Origin: a virus
IMG/VR virus record: IMGVR_UViG_3300034145_000025
Coordinates: 1-40,074 of that record
Reading direction: 5' to 3' (one strand)
Length of the DNA stretch: 40,074 nt
The translations under genes and the position numbers were made by a program. Below, in pieces: positions 11,709 to 17,741 of the stretch. How positions within the stretch are numbered: position 1 is the first letter of the stretch; each line of letters begins with the position of its first letter. Below the pieces are notes generated by a model, which had not been told where the DNA came from, made no database searches, and was given only the letters and a program-made list of their open reading frames with translations.

Positions 11709-11887
11709 ATGGCGCAAAGTAATACTTTGAGCCAGAAGGCTGGGGGGGGGGGCGAAAGCCTTCCGCGCGGTCGATCGAGCGGCAGGAGGGCCTGGCTTAT
11801 GCCCGCGCGTGGCGCGTGCGGATGAAGCCCTATTTCGATGCCCTGTACGGGCCGGAAGCCTGCCCCTCGTGCGGCAAGGCGCGCTGA
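11709..11887 (+). pseudogene. Small gene with frame broken at an 11-G tract
   Basis: ATG at 11709 gives MAQSNTLSQKAGGGGE and stops after 38 codons. If the run of 11 G (11742-11752) had 12, the frame would continue into RSIERQEGLAYARAWRVRM, then KPYFDALYGPEACPSCGKAR, and stop at 11887, two bases before the next gene. That downstream frame has high GC at third positions and a CxxC knuckle, so it is the real coding frame. The gene is either broken, mis-sequenced, or read by slippage on the G run. Hairpin copy 5 covers codons 1-9. Confidence 0.5.
11711..11733 (+). repeat. Hairpin family, copy 5
   Basis: CAAAGTAATACTTTG (11715-11729) extended by GGC (11711-11713) pairing with GCC (11731-11733) across one G/A mismatch. 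It begins on the third base of the start codon of the small gene at 11709; sense codons read AQSNTLS. Four bases separate it from the stop of the spike-base-like gene. Confidence 0.85.
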
Positions 11888-11888
11888 G

Positions 11889-12356
11889 ATGATCGGCCGC
11901 GGCCTTTCCCTTTCCTCCGTGGCGGGGCGGCGCGTGGCGGCGGCGGCAGCGGCGCTTGGCGGTGAATTGTGGGCGCAGCCGGGGCTGGACGCGTCGGCGG
12001 GGCTGCTTCTGCAAAGCGCAACGGTGGCCAACGGCGTGGTCAAGCTGACCTATAACGGCAGCGGCAGCGCATTGTCGCTGGTGCGCTGCACGTCGCCGGA
12101 AGGCATTGCGGCCGGCGACACGTTGCGTGTGACGATCGACGTGCCGTTGTTTGTCGGGCCGGCACCGATCGCGGTCAGAAACGGATCGTCCACTTCGCCC
12201 CCGATGCTCAGCGTCACCGCCGCCGGCCAGTTCAGCGTCGATTTCATCGCCACCGGAAGCTCCAGCTTTTTCTGGATTACCTCCGGCACCGCCAACAGCG
12301 AGGGGCCGAACGGCTCCGAAGTCACCGCCCTTTCGATCCGCAAGGTGCTTGGATGA
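11889..12356 (+). CDS. Beta-rich protein, possible virion or carbohydrate-binding module
   Basis: 155 aa from the ATG at 11889. After a helical, Ala-rich start (VAGRRVAAAAAALGGELWAQ) the sequence is a continuous run of strands: LLLQSATVANGVVKLTYNGS, TLRVTIDVPLFVGPAPIAVR, FSVDFIATGSSSFFWITSG. This resembles a jelly-roll carbohydrate-binding module as found in tail appendages. It lies beside the spike-base-like gene, so the two may form a small appendage cassette in the early region. It overlaps the primase by ATGA. Family not certain. Confidence 0.55.
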   Translation: MIGRGLSLSSVAGRRVAAAAAALGGELWAQPGLDASAGLLLQSATVANGVVKLTYNGSGSALSLVRCTSPEGIAAGDTLRVTIDVPLFVGPAPIAVRNGSSTSPPMLSVTAAGQFSVDFIATGSSSFFWITSGTANSEGPNGSEVTALSIRKVLG

Positions 12357-13519
12357 GCGAGCGGCACGCAATCGACATCAAGGAGCTTGCCCGGATGCTG
12401 GACCAGCATGCTGCGAGCCTTGCGCCCGAATTGCTGCCCAACGGCCGGGCGGAGGGCATGTTCTGGCGGACGTCCAACGTCGCCGACATTCCCACCGGCA
12501 AATTCAGCCTTGCCGTCAACCTTTCGGGAGACAGGATCGGCATGTGGACCGATTTCGGCGCCGCCCGGGGCGCGCCCGACAGGTCCGGCGACATGTTGAA
12601 GCTGGTGGCGGTGACGCGGTTCGGCGGCGATATCCGCGAGGCGTGCAAGTTCGCCCGCTCCTACCTCGGGCTTGACGGGCTTGACCCCGGGCGGCTCGCG
12701 GTGCGGCGCGCGGAAGTGTCGCGTGTGCAGAAATCAGCGGACGACAAGGCGAAGAAGACGGCCGACTGGATGCGCCGCAAGGCCCAGCAAATCTACCTCG
12801 ATCCGCGGGCGGTGCCGATCGAGGGCACACCGGCGGAGGATTACCTTGCCAACCGGGCAATCGACCTTTCGGTGCTTGGGCGGGTGTCGCGGGCGCTGAA
12901 GTTCCACCCGGCGGTGTTGTGCAAGGAAGCCAATGCCGAGCTACCCTGCCTGATCGCCGCGGTGGTGAACGGCGAGGGTCATCAAATCGCGACGCACCGC
13001 ACCTGGCTTCAGCGCACCGCGCGTGGCTGGATGAAGGCGGACCTTGAAGAACCAAAGATGTGCCTCGGCAAGGCGGAGGGCGGCTATATCCCGCTTCACA
13101 AGGGCGCGTCCGACGCGACGTTGCGCCACGTGCCGACGGGAACCGACATCCACGTCTCGGAAGGGATCGAGGACGGGCTGACGGTCGCCAGCGCAGATCC
13201 CGACGCGCGGGTGATCTGCGCCATCTGGCTCGACAACATGCACCATCTGCCGCTCCCCAATCAGATGGGCGCGCTGGTGCTGATCGGCCAGAACGACAAG
13301 CCCGGCAGCGACGCCGAGCGGGCGATGGGGAGCGTCATCGCGCGGCACCAGGAGGCGGGGCGGGTGGTGAAGCATCCGAAGCCTCCGGCCCCGTTCAAGG
13401 ATTTCAACGAAATGGCGCAAGCGGCGCAGGCTTCGCGCCAAAGTGATGGCGCTGGCGCTGCCTCCCCCGGAGGCAGCTTTGGAACCAGCGCCATTTTGGC
13501 GCGGGCGGGTGCCGCGTGA
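12353..13519 (+). CDS. TOPRIM-domain DNA primase
   Basis: 388 aa. The N-terminal part carries MWTDFGAARGAPDRSGDML, close to the 'WxDF.....GGD...L' strand-turn of phage primases. The middle has LPCLIAAVVNGEGHQIATHR and GYIPLH, typical of the primase-helicase region before TOPRIM. The TOPRIM-type segment follows: HVSEGIEDGLTVASADPDAR (catalytic Glu) and LIGQNDKPGSDAERAM in place of the usual D-x-D loop. No zinc-finger cysteines precede it, so template recognition may differ from DnaG. It should prime replication for the helicase two genes on. The last 30 residues are Gly/Ala-rich and encoded by a large hairpin. Confidence 0.8.
   Translation: MSERHAIDIKELARMLDQHAASLAPELLPNGRAEGMFWRTSNVADIPTGKFSLAVNLSGDRIGMWTDFGAARGAPDRSGDMLKLVAVTRFGGDIREACKFARSYLGLDGLDPGRLAVRRAEVSRVQKSADDKAKKTADWMRRKAQQIYLDPRAVPIEGTPAEDYLANRAIDLSVLGRVSRALKFHPAVLCKEANAELPCLIAAVVNGEGHQIATHRTWLQRTARGWMKADLEEPKMCLGKAEGGYIPLHKGASDATLRHVPTGTDIHVSEGIEDGLTVASADPDARVICAIWLDNMHHLPLPNQMGALVLIGQNDKPGSDAERAMGSVIARHQEAGRVVKHPKPPAPFKDFNEMAQAAQASRQSDGAGAASPGGSFGTSAILARAGAA
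13435..13502. repeat. Compound 27-bp hairpin at the primase 3' end
   Basis: Nested perfect arms: outer GCGCCAAA (13435-13442) with TTTGGCGC (13495-13502); middle ATGGCGCTGG (13446-13455) with CCAGCGCCAT (13485-13494); inner GCTGCCTCC (13457-13465) with GGAGGCAGC (13469-13477), loop CCC. Bulges are GTG on the left and seven bases on the right. It encodes the primase C-terminal tail and ends 14 bases before the next start codon. No T tract, so not a simple terminator. Confidence 0.85.
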
Positions 13520-13782
13520 GCGCCGAGCTCCTCCACGACCTTGCCCGGGTGAAGGCTGTATTACAGTTGCGCTCGCTCGCTCTAATCGTCGGCGCGCCGC
13601 GCACCAGTTCCCCGCAGTCTCCGGATACCGACCGAAGGCTGAGCATTGCGGGATTGAAGGATGCCTTCGGGAGGCAGTCGGTCGATACCCTCAGAGCCGA
13701 ACGTGGACGCCCAGGTGTAGGCGTGACAGCCGGAGAGACGGCACCTCACTCCAACCGCACCGTCGATTGGGGAGAAGCGTGA
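13516..13782 (+). CDS. Hypothetical protein
   Basis: 88 aa from GTG 13516 (GTGA overlap with the primase), ending in a TGATG joint with the next gene. The first 26 residues (MSAELLHDLARVKAVLQLRS + LALIVG) form a helix in good codon use. The remainder is Arg/Ser/Thr-rich and less convincing (PRTSSPQSPDTDRRLSIAG). AT content is higher than in neighbours. Only moderate support as a gene; the stretch to 13943 may be a partly decayed or structured spacer between the two replication genes. Confidence 0.4.
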   Translation: MSAELLHDLARVKAVLQLRSLALIVGAPRTSSPQSPDTDRRLSIAGLKDAFGRQSVDTLRAERGRPGVGVTAGETAPHSNRTVDWGEA

Positions 13783-13943
13783 TGAGCTGGCGCCTCCACC
13801 CCATCCTCCTGTTCGTCGGTGCGGCGCTCGCGTCGCGCGCGGGCTCTAGCCCCGTGCCCGGAAACGTGGCACAACACGGCACCCCCGCTTCGGGCTTCCA
13901 TGAAAGTAATACTTTCATGGGGTCTCAATTCGAGGCGCTGTGA
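13782..13943 (+). CDS. Short ORF with N-terminal hydrophobic helix
   Basis: 53 aa, MSWRLHPILLFVGAALASRA then GSSPVPGNVAQHGTPASG and HESNTFMGSQFEAL. The start overlaps the upstream stop (TGATG), and its own stop forms TGATG with the helicase start. The first 18 residues could be a signal anchor. Hairpin copy 6 encodes HESNTFM, 20 bases before the helicase ATG, so translation of this ORF would open that hairpin and couple to the helicase. Confidence 0.4.
   Translation: MSWRLHPILLFVGAALASRAGSSPVPGNVAQHGTPASGFHESNTFMGSQFEAL
13898..13920 (+). repeat. Hairpin family, copy 6
   Basis: 10-bp perfect arms CCATGAAAGT (13898-13907) and ACTTTCATGG (13911-13920) around AAT. Outer pairs CCATG/CATGG differ from all other copies. 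Sense codons HESNTFM. It lies 22 bases before the helicase start codon at 13943. Confidence 0.88.
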
Positions 13944-15850
13944 TGGCGGCGGGGGGCAAGCAGGGACTGGGCGATATCGCCGCCGCGCTCGGCAGTGCCG
14001 AGGTGGTGCCGATCAGCGCCCGCGCGGCCGGCGCCGCGAAGCCGCGCAAGCCGTCGCGCTTCGGCGATGCGCCGCCCGATCGCGGCGAGCCGCCGGTGCT
14101 GAAGCAACGGCTTCCCGACAATTGCCCGGTGGTGCCGCTCGGCACCTATAGCGGCCTTTATTATTATTTGGATGAGCTTGGCCAGATACGCGAGCTCAAG
14201 CCCAAGGAGCATGAGAAAAAGAACCTGGAGAGCCTGTTCGGGCGCCAGTCGCATCTGTGCGAGGTATTGTGGCCGCGCTACGCCGCCAAGCCGGATGAGG
14301 AAACCGGCGAGCCGGTTATCAACGGCTGGAAACCGGAAGTGGCCGGCCGCGACCTCATGGCGGCGTGCGCCGACCGGGGCATCTGGCGCGCCCAGGGGCG
14401 GGTGCGCGGCGCCGGCGCCCATCGCGGCGACAGCGGCGAGCTGATCCTCCACTGCGGCGACAAGGTGTGGGCGCAGTGGGGCGACGGCGCCTGCTACAAG
14501 GATCCCGGGCTTCACGGCGAGCATGTCTATCCCGCTTCCGAGCGGACGCCGCGCTTCGCGGCGCGGGGCGTCGGCAGCGACGCAGGGCAGCGCTTGCTGC
14601 ACGTGCTTTCGACGTGGCGCTGGGAGCGGCCGAGCATCTGGAACGGCGAAAGCTGGGAATGGGGCGTCGATCCGATGCTGATGCTCGGCTGGATGTCTCA
14701 CGCGACGATTTGCGGGGCACAGGACTGGCGCGCGGCCGCATGGCTGACCGGCGGCCGCGGCACCGGCAAATCGGCCTTGCAGAACCGCATCATCAAGCCC
14801 TTCTTCGGACGCAACGGCCTGCTTCAGGCGCAGAATGCGTCGGAGGCCTATATCCGCCAGCTGCTCGGCATGCGCACCTTGCCGGTGGCGCTGGACGAGC
14901 TGGAGGCGAGCGCCGACAACCGCAAGGTGCAGGCGATTATCGAGCTTGCCCGCATCGCGTCCTCCGGCGGCACGATCGGCCGCGGCGGGCAGGATCATAA
15001 TCCGCACGAATTCACCGCCAATTCGGCGTTCCTTTTTTCTTCCATCCTGACGCCGCCGCTTGCGCCGCAGGACAGGAGCCGCATCGCCATGCTGGAGCTG
15101 CGCGAGTTCGAAGCGGGCGACAAGCCGCCGGTGATCGAGCCCGGGGAAATGGAGGAGATCGGCCTTGCCGTCCGCCGGCGGATGGTGGACGGATGGGACC
15201 GGCTCGAGGAAACGATCGAGCGCTACAAGACGTGGCTCGGCCAGTACGGCCACGACGCGCGAATGCAGGATCAGTTCGGCACGCTTCTCGCCTGCGCGGA
15301 CCTGGTGCTGTTCGACGATTTGAGCGACGACCAGAGCTATTATCAGGCTTGGGCGGCGCGGCTGGATGCCCGCAACCTCGCCGAAAAGGCCGAGGACGAG
15401 AGCGAAGGCGAGCTTGCCGCGCGCCATATCGGCACAAGCGCCGTGCAGGCGGTGGGCGGAGCGGTGCCGGAGACGGTTTCCGCCTTCCTGCACCGCGCGG
15501 CCGGCAACGACATCACCGACAGCGGCGTCGATACGGCGCGGCGGCGGCTGGAAACGATGGGCCTCAAGCTCATTTCGTCGTGGCTGGACGGGGAGGGGGT
15601 GCGCCGCGTCGGCCGGCCCGTGCCCGACAATCCGGACAAGCCGCTTTTCGTGGCGGTGGCCAACAAGCATCGCGGCCTGGACGCGCTGACCCGCGACACC
15701 CGTTGGTGCGGCGGCGTGTGGAGCCAAGCGCTGAAGCGCCTCAAGGGCGCGGTGCCCAAGCACAACGTTAAGATTGCACACAGGAACGAATGGTGCGTGC
15801 TGGTGCCGGTGAGCTTCTTCGCCTCGATCGGCGAGGGGGAGGAACAATGA
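13943..15850 (+). CDS. Phage replicative AAA-type helicase
   Basis: 635 aa from ATG 13943 (one codon earlier is GTG; TGATG joint favours ATG). Residues about 1-240 form an N-terminal region with YYYLDELGQIRELKPKEHEK. The ATPase core has Walker A TGGRGTGKS (269-277), Walker B LPVALDELEAS (D318-E319), and a later SSILTPPLAPQDRSRIAMLE with likely sensor and arginine-finger residues. This order fits superfamily-3/AAA phage helicases that pair with a separate primase. The C-terminal domain (about 510-635) has a winged-helix look. With the TOPRIM primase upstream it makes up the replication module; polymerase must come from the host. Confidence 0.75.
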   Translation: MAAGGKQGLGDIAAALGSAEVVPISARAAGAAKPRKPSRFGDAPPDRGEPPVLKQRLPDNCPVVPLGTYSGLYYYLDELGQIRELKPKEHEKKNLESLFGRQSHLCEVLWPRYAAKPDEETGEPVINGWKPEVAGRDLMAACADRGIWRAQGRVRGAGAHRGDSGELILHCGDKVWAQWGDGACYKDPGLHGEHVYPASERTPRFAARGVGSDAGQRLLHVLSTWRWERPSIWNGESWEWGVDPMLMLGWMSHATICGAQDWRAAAWLTGGRGTGKSALQNRIIKPFFGRNGLLQAQNASEAYIRQLLGMRTLPVALDELEASADNRKVQAIIELARIASSGGTIGRGGQDHNPHEFTANSAFLFSSILTPPLAPQDRSRIAMLELREFEAGDKPPVIEPGEMEEIGLAVRRRMVDGWDRLEETIERYKTWLGQYGHDARMQDQFGTLLACADLVLFDDLSDDQSYYQAWAARLDARNLAEKAEDESEGELAARHIGTSAVQAVGGAVPETVSAFLHRAAGNDITDSGVDTARRRLETMGLKLISSWLDGEGVRRVGRPVPDNPDKPLFVAVANKHRGLDALTRDTRWCGGVWSQALKRLKGAVPKHNVKIAHRNEWCVLVPVSFFASIGEGEEQ

Positions 15851-16134
15851 ACGCCGTCCCTGCCGTGACGTCGATGCTGCTTGCCGATCTTCACCAGATC
15901 GCGCTCCGCGAGAACCTGACGCCTTGCGATCCCTGGGAAGGCGGGCCGGACGTGTTTCCGGAGCATCCGGACGGCGTGGCGCGTGTGGTTGTCCTGCGGC
16001 TCGACGGGACGCTGGAGACGCAGGCGGTCGACGACAGCCTGGATTGGGCAACGGTTGCGGGCTTCCGCTTCGAGACGCCGTGGGGCCTGCCGGTCGAGGC
16101 GTTCGACGTCGACGATTACGAGGGTGGGCTGTGA
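15847..16134 (+). CDS. Small acidic protein after the helicase
   Basis: 95 aa, ATG overlapping the helicase stop (ATGA). Pattern: MLLADLHQIALRENLTPCDP, then strands ARVVVLRLDGTLETQAVDDS and an acidic end (FDVDDYEGGL). Possibly a replication accessory, given the coupling to the helicase, but no family is recognised. Confidence 0.6.
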   Translation: MNAVPAVTSMLLADLHQIALRENLTPCDPWEGGPDVFPEHPDGVARVVVLRLDGTLETQAVDDSLDWATVAGFRFETPWGLPVEAFDVDDYEGGL

Positions 16135-16730
16135 TGGCCTTCGCTGCCCGCGCCCGCGCCCGTGATAGTTCCGGTCAGCGGAACGGAGGCCCTTCGCCTC
16201 GCACTCCTGTTTGCCGTCTGAAAAGACCTATGCGGACAGCCTTGGCGACGCGGAGCGGCGGCGAGGCGGTGCGTCCGCATTCCGCATCCGTCTCCACCGC
16301 AGGAGGCGTCATCCTAGCACCGCCCAGGGGAGCCCACGAAAGTGGTACTTTCGTGGGTAAACCCGCGCCCGCGCCCGCTGTGTCTTTGCCCGTGCCCGCG
16401 CCCGTGCCCAATGGCTTCATTCAGGAGCGGCGCGCGAAGCCGTTTCAACCGGGGCGCGGGGGTGAAACCGCGTTTGAAACCGGGTTTGAAACGCCTAGAC
16501 CGTTGATAAAGCAGCGAAATCGGCGCGCGTTTCACGGTTTCACCGCCACGCGCCCGCGTAAACATGTGTGCACACGCGCCCGCGCACATGTGAGAACAAC
16601 CATCTATAACTTTGAAACCCGTGAAACTTTGAACCTAAATGGCGGACTTCCGCCGTTTTTCGGTTTCGCCGCGCGTTTCATCGCCGCCGCCGCGCTTGAA
16701 ACGAATAAAATAGGGGGCGGAAATGGCTGA
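16134..16730 (+). CDS. Doubtful 198-codon ORF over a regulatory region
   Basis: An open frame from ATG 16134 (TGATG with the gene before) to 16730, overlapping the terminase small subunit start by 8 bases. Composition is poor for a protein: Arg/Pro/Ala repeats (ARARARD, PAPAPAVSLPVPAPVP) and repeats derived from DNA motifs (ETAFETGFETP). An intrinsic terminator at 16641-16660 lies inside it. Most likely the first part may be translated at best and the rest is a control region. Listed so the frame is not mistaken for a confident gene. Confidence 0.2.
   Translation: MAFAARARARDSSGQRNGGPSPRTPVCRLKRPMRTALATRSGGEAVRPHSASVSTAGGVILAPPRGAHESGTFVGKPAPAPAVSLPVPAPVPNGFIQERRAKPFQPGRGGETAFETGFETPRPLIKQRNRRAFHGFTATRPRKHVCTRARAHVRTTIYNFETRETLNLNGGLPPFFGFAARFIAAAALETNKIGGGNG
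16146..16410 (+). repeat. GCCCGC/GCCCGT short-repeat clusters
   Basis: Runs of the hexamer GCCCGC or GCCCGT occur at about 16146-16163 and again at 16362-16410, either side of hairpin copy 7. A related G-rich version (GGGGCACGGGGCACGGGC) occurs on the same strand at about 17644-17662, before the terminase large subunit. Repeats like these can form G-rich structures on one strand; no function can be assigned from sequence. Confidence 0.55.
16333..16357 (+). repeat. Hairpin family, copy 7
   Basis: 11-bp perfect arms CCCACGAAAGT (16333-16343) and ACTTTCGTGGG (16347-16357) around GGT; the longest stem of the family. In the frame of the doubtful ORF it reads AHESGTFVG, the same frame as all other copies. 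It is the last copy before the virion genes. Confidence 0.88.
16442..16702. repeat. Cluster of ten TGAAAC/GTTTCA hexamers upstream of terminase
   Basis: TGAAAC at 16463, 16475, 16487, 16613, 16622 and 16697; GTTTCA at 16442, 16529, 16537 and 16675. Ten hexamers in 261 bp against about 0.1 expected by chance in random sequence. Several share the longer form TTTGAAAC. An imperfect inverted repeat ACATGTGTGC / GCGCACATGT (16562-16591) lies in the middle. Placement just upstream of the terminase genes suggests binding sites for a regulator of late transcription, terminase (pac/cos) or replication initiation. Confidence 0.75.
16641..16660 (+). terminator. Intrinsic terminator before the terminase genes
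   Basis: GGCGG (16641-16645) pairs with CCGCC (16650-16654) around ACTT, then G and T5 (16656-16660). A short but well-formed rightward terminator, 63 bases before the terminase small subunit. It would separate the early/replication transcript from the virion transcript, implying either read-through (antitermination) or a separate late promoter after it. Confidence 0.6.
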
Positions 16731-17313
16731 GCCGACCGGCGTTGAGGCCGTCGCCGCAGCCGCCCTGACGCGCTCCAAGGAACTGCTGGCCAGTGAGCGA
16801 GCTCAGGAGCTTCGCCAACTCGACCTGCTCGCCGTGCCGGATGCGGAGGCGCTGGCCGATGCCCGCGAGGCACTTGGTGCGGGGGCGCCGCGGGATGCGG
16901 TGGTGGCGGAGGCGCGCCGGCGCGGCCGTCCGCCTGGTGCGAAGAACAAGCGGACCGACGACTTCGCCAAGTGGCTGCTTCAGTTCGGCCCGCATCCGGG
17001 GCTTACGCTGATGCGTGTCCAGGGCATGCCTACCGAGCAGCTAGCGGAGGTAGAGGGCTGCAAGCGGATCGAGGCGCTGGATCGGCAAATCAGGTGCGCT
17101 GAGGCGCTGCTGCCGTACTTCGAAGGGAAGAAGCCGGTGGCGATCGACATGACGGCGCGGGGCGATTTCCGCCTGGTGCTGGGCAAGATCGAGGGCGCTG
17201 GCGAGGCCGGAATGGGCGGGGCGCGCGAGCTGAAGCTGTTGCCGGGGATTGCGGAGCCTGATTTCGAGGAAAATCAGGGACTTAGCGCCGACGAAGATGG
17301 AGCGTCGGAATGA
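16723..17313 (+). CDS. Terminase small subunit-like protein
   Basis: 196 aa, ATG 16723 with GGGGGCGG upstream. A helical N-terminal half (ALTRSKELLASERAQELRQL) leads to a basic DNA-binding-like motif RRRGRPPGAKNKRTDDF. After it comes the segment AKWLLQFGPHPGLTLMRV and EALLPYFEGKKPVAIDM. The GRPPGAKNKRT and LLPYxxxKKPVAIDM elements are typical of small terminase subunits of podoviruses, which recognise the packaging site. The acidic C-terminus (FEENQGLSADEDGASE) could contact the large subunit, which is encoded one gene on. Confidence 0.7.
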   Translation: MAEPTGVEAVAAAALTRSKELLASERAQELRQLDLLAVPDAEALADAREALGAGAPRDAVVAEARRRGRPPGAKNKRTDDFAKWLLQFGPHPGLTLMRVQGMPTEQLAEVEGCKRIEALDRQIRCAEALLPYFEGKKPVAIDMTARGDFRLVLGKIEGAGEAGMGGARELKLLPGIAEPDFEENQGLSADEDGASE

Positions 17314-17741
17314 GTGCGTCGGAGCGGATGGTGCAAGCCTTTGCAGTTGCTGCGTTTTCGTGCGTGGGGCAGAAGCTTCCGAAGCTGATAGCCGCTGCCT
17401 CGCTGGCCTGCGCCGCCGCACTGCCGGCGAGCTGCACGGCCGCATTCGCCGCGCCGATCGAGGCGGAGGGGGGGCGTCCCCCCTTCACCGCGCGCCTCTC
17501 CCATATGGCCAGTGCGCGCCAGCATTTTGAAAATTTCGCCGAAATCGGCTTCGCCGCCCGCCTCCCTCTCCTGATCGCCCCAGCGGGCGCCGGATCAAGC
17601 GGAAACGCGCGGAGCCAAGGCCGCGAACTGAGGTTGGTGGGCCGGGGCACGGGGCACGGGCGTGGGCTCGAGCGCGCCGGGAACGCCTATGGACCCGGCG
17701 CGGGCGCTCTCGCTTCGAAGAGAAGGGGCGCGGGGGTATGA
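17310..17741 (+). CDS. Hypothetical protein between the terminase genes
   Basis: 143 aa, ATGA overlap with the small subunit and another with the large subunit, which supports coding. The first 50 residues contain a hydrophobic, Ala/Cys-rich stretch (LIAAASLACAAALPASCTAA) like a lipoprotein signal or membrane helix. The rest is Gly/Arg/Ala-rich and low-complexity (GRGTGHGRGLERAGNAYGPG). The DNA also has a GGGGGG-CGT-CCCCCC hairpin (17469-17483). Could be a real accessory gene or a spacer holding the packaging site; the evidence is balanced. Confidence 0.35.
   Translation: MSASERMVQAFAVAAFSCVGQKLPKLIAAASLACAAALPASCTAAFAAPIEAEGGRPPFTARLSHMASARQHFENFAEIGFAARLPLLIAPAGAGSSGNARSQGRELRLVGRGTGHGRGLERAGNAYGPGAGALASKRRGAGV
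17466..17486. repeat. G/C hairpin between terminase genes
   Basis: GAGGGGGGG (17466-17474) pairs with CCCCCCTTC (17478-17486), including one G-T pair, around a 3-base loop CGT. Same loop size as the AAAGT hairpin family but no shared core. No T tract follows. Confidence 0.55.

Noticed and set aside
13830-13870. tRNA-like T-arm sequence (reads GSSPVPG) as a possible attachment site
   Set aside because: No matching acceptor or anticodon arm nearby, and it is far from the integrase.
13925-16051. 708-codon minus-strand open frame opposite the helicase
   Set aside because: Mirror of a high-GC coding strand: Arg/Ala/His/Gly-rich with no domain, while the plus strand has a clear Walker A/B helicase.
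15924-16133. Upstream extension of the frame over the control region into the preceding gene
   Set aside because: It is out-of-frame, Arg-rich coding of the well-supported 95-aa gene at 15847-16134.
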